64,000 bases of DNA from Zygnema cylindricum (taxonomy: Eukaryota > Streptophyta > Zygnematophyceae > Zygnematales > Zygnemataceae), in NCBI GenBank assembly GCA_037447655.1, contig JBBHKE010002445.1:520969-584968 (forward strand). The letters are read 5' to 3'. The first letter of the stretch is position 1; each line of letters opens with the position of its first letter. The position numbers and the translations under genes were made by a program. Below are positions 63,300 to 64,000 of the stretch, piece after piece. The notes below the pieces were generated by a model. That model did no database searches. It saw nothing but the letters and a program-made list of their open reading frames with translations, and was not told the origin of the DNA.

Positions 63300-63915
63300 C
63301 GAATGATTGTCTGCCAAGTGGCATTGAATGTGCTTTCGACCATTAATCGCCAAAGCGTGCATTCCGCGATCTCAGTCGTACATCGACTGTCTGATTTCAA
63401 CCGGTTTTCAATCATAGCCGTCATAAATAATTGCGCGGTATTTGTTTCACATTTGAAACAAATGCAAGATATCCTTTTTGAGACATTCTACAACCCGTAC
63501 AATACAAACTTTATCTATGTCCTAATTTACCGTTAAATGAATTAGTCTACATGTTAACATTTATATATTTAACAAACCCTATAGCATTTAGCACTGGTCC
63601 TAGACTAATAAGTTAAAGCTACCAGTTACCGGCAACTTCACAGACGGTAGGTACCACGATCAAATCATGGGTCCGTCAAGTTACTTTTTAGTAAACCTAC
63701 CAAAATTTTGCCTTTCTTCCTCTCAATTGCAAAGGCAGCCATGGGAATAGCTCCCTCTCAAACTTTCAATGACAGCGACAAGTGTAGGAGTTGAAAAGAG
63801 GAGTTAGAGGTAGACTGCCTTTGCTTCTTTTATGCACTTTATCTTTATAAGTTTAAAAATAGAAATAAAAAAAAGAACCTTTAGTTTCTATAGTATCCCG
63901 GTCTTGAGATTTCAA
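63300..63915 (-). mobile_element. Copia-A LTR j, minus strand, 3'-truncated
   Basis: The reverse complement starts TTGAAATCTC near 63915 and includes CCATGGCTGCC, the tRNA-like unit and the GTTTCA..TGAAACAAATACCGCG block of LTR c (9126-9151). It is cut near 63300. Opposite orientation to all other copia-A LTRs here. Confidence 0.75.
63603..63689 (+). promoter_or_regulatory. tRNA-like Pol III-type unit in LTR j (class-II-like)
   Basis: Plus strand, antisense to its LTR: AATAAGTTAAAGC, GATCAAATCA in the B-box position, 17 nt, TTTTT (63685-63689). Closest to LTR a. Eroded. Confidence 0.5.
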
Positions 63916-64000
63916 CTTGTTCACTAATTGATGAGAACTGCTCAATACCCCTGTTAATTCCTTTATATCCACAACTGAAACCTCTGGATTGGTGGGTTGG
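63916..64000. other. Unassigned window end
   Basis: Probably the internal 3' side of the minus-strand element that owns LTR j, but no diagnostic sequence is visible in 85 bp. Confidence 0.3.

Overview
The window reads as transposon-packed nuclear DNA from the green-plant lineage. The evidence is: dense Ty1/copia LTR retrotransposons with UBN2-type Gag, a chromodomain-bearing Ty3/gypsy element (chromovirus), Harbinger/Tourist-like MITEs, degraded LINEs, one spliced O-fucosyltransferase-like gene with canonical GT-AG introns, and a primer-binding site that matches the plant form of initiator tRNA-Met. I cannot name the species. A non-flowering streptophyte is a guess, not a result. There are no bacterial operons, rRNA genes or CRISPR arrays. 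All comparisons were made by eye.

Layout. 0.45-1.5 kb: one LTR of family copia-A. 2.27-13.03 kb: a 10.8-kb chromovirus footprint with 479/488-bp LTRs and a GAGAG target duplication, inserted in a purine-rich satellite (2.16-2.27 and 13.03-14.66 kb). Inside it a copia-A element (3.8-9.7 kb) replaces the gypsy gag to RT. After the gypsy integrase and chromodomain comes an unusual third ORF (11.2-12.5 kb). 14.7-25.4 kb: AT-rich DNA built from MITEs, a copia-C 3' end (16.9-17.5), a minus-strand copia-B fragment (17.5-19.3) and a nest of Harbinger-like elements (21.3-23.8). 25.5-36.8 kb, minus strand: the only convincing host gene. Its catalytic exons are at 25.48-26.99 kb and a probable signal-anchor first exon is at 36.5-36.8 kb, which would make the 9.5 kb between them a TE-filled intron holding a plus-strand copia-B. 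36.8-42.2 kb: two LINE 3' ends, a foldback element and another Harbinger-like element. 43.1-45.5 kb: a copia-A RT-RNase H fragment plus LTR. 45.5-48.8 kb: minus-strand retroelement pieces. 48.8-61.4 kb: a duplication in which 4056 bp (49074-53129 and 57304-61359) look identical at an 8230-bp period. 61.4-64 kb: a run of partial copia-A LTRs.

What ties the window together is family copia-A. Ten LTRs of it, plus the duplicate of one, are present. Each one that keeps its U3 carries, in antisense, a tRNA-like unit: A-box, B-box, and a T-run 14 or 17 nt after the B-box. Two variants occur, one with a class-I-like and one with a class-II-like (long variable arm) spacing. The same LTRs carry an ACGTGG element, an ATTGG box, a TATA box followed by a co-varying dyad, and two small hairpins in the transcribed part. 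The family is primed by the internal (anticodon-side) half of initiator tRNA-Met, as in Drosophila copia, whereas the neighbouring copia-B uses the usual 3' end of the same tRNA. Nearly all element ORFs carry stops or frameshifts, so the copies here are mostly dead. The duplicated 4-kb block is the one clearly recent event, or an assembly artefact.
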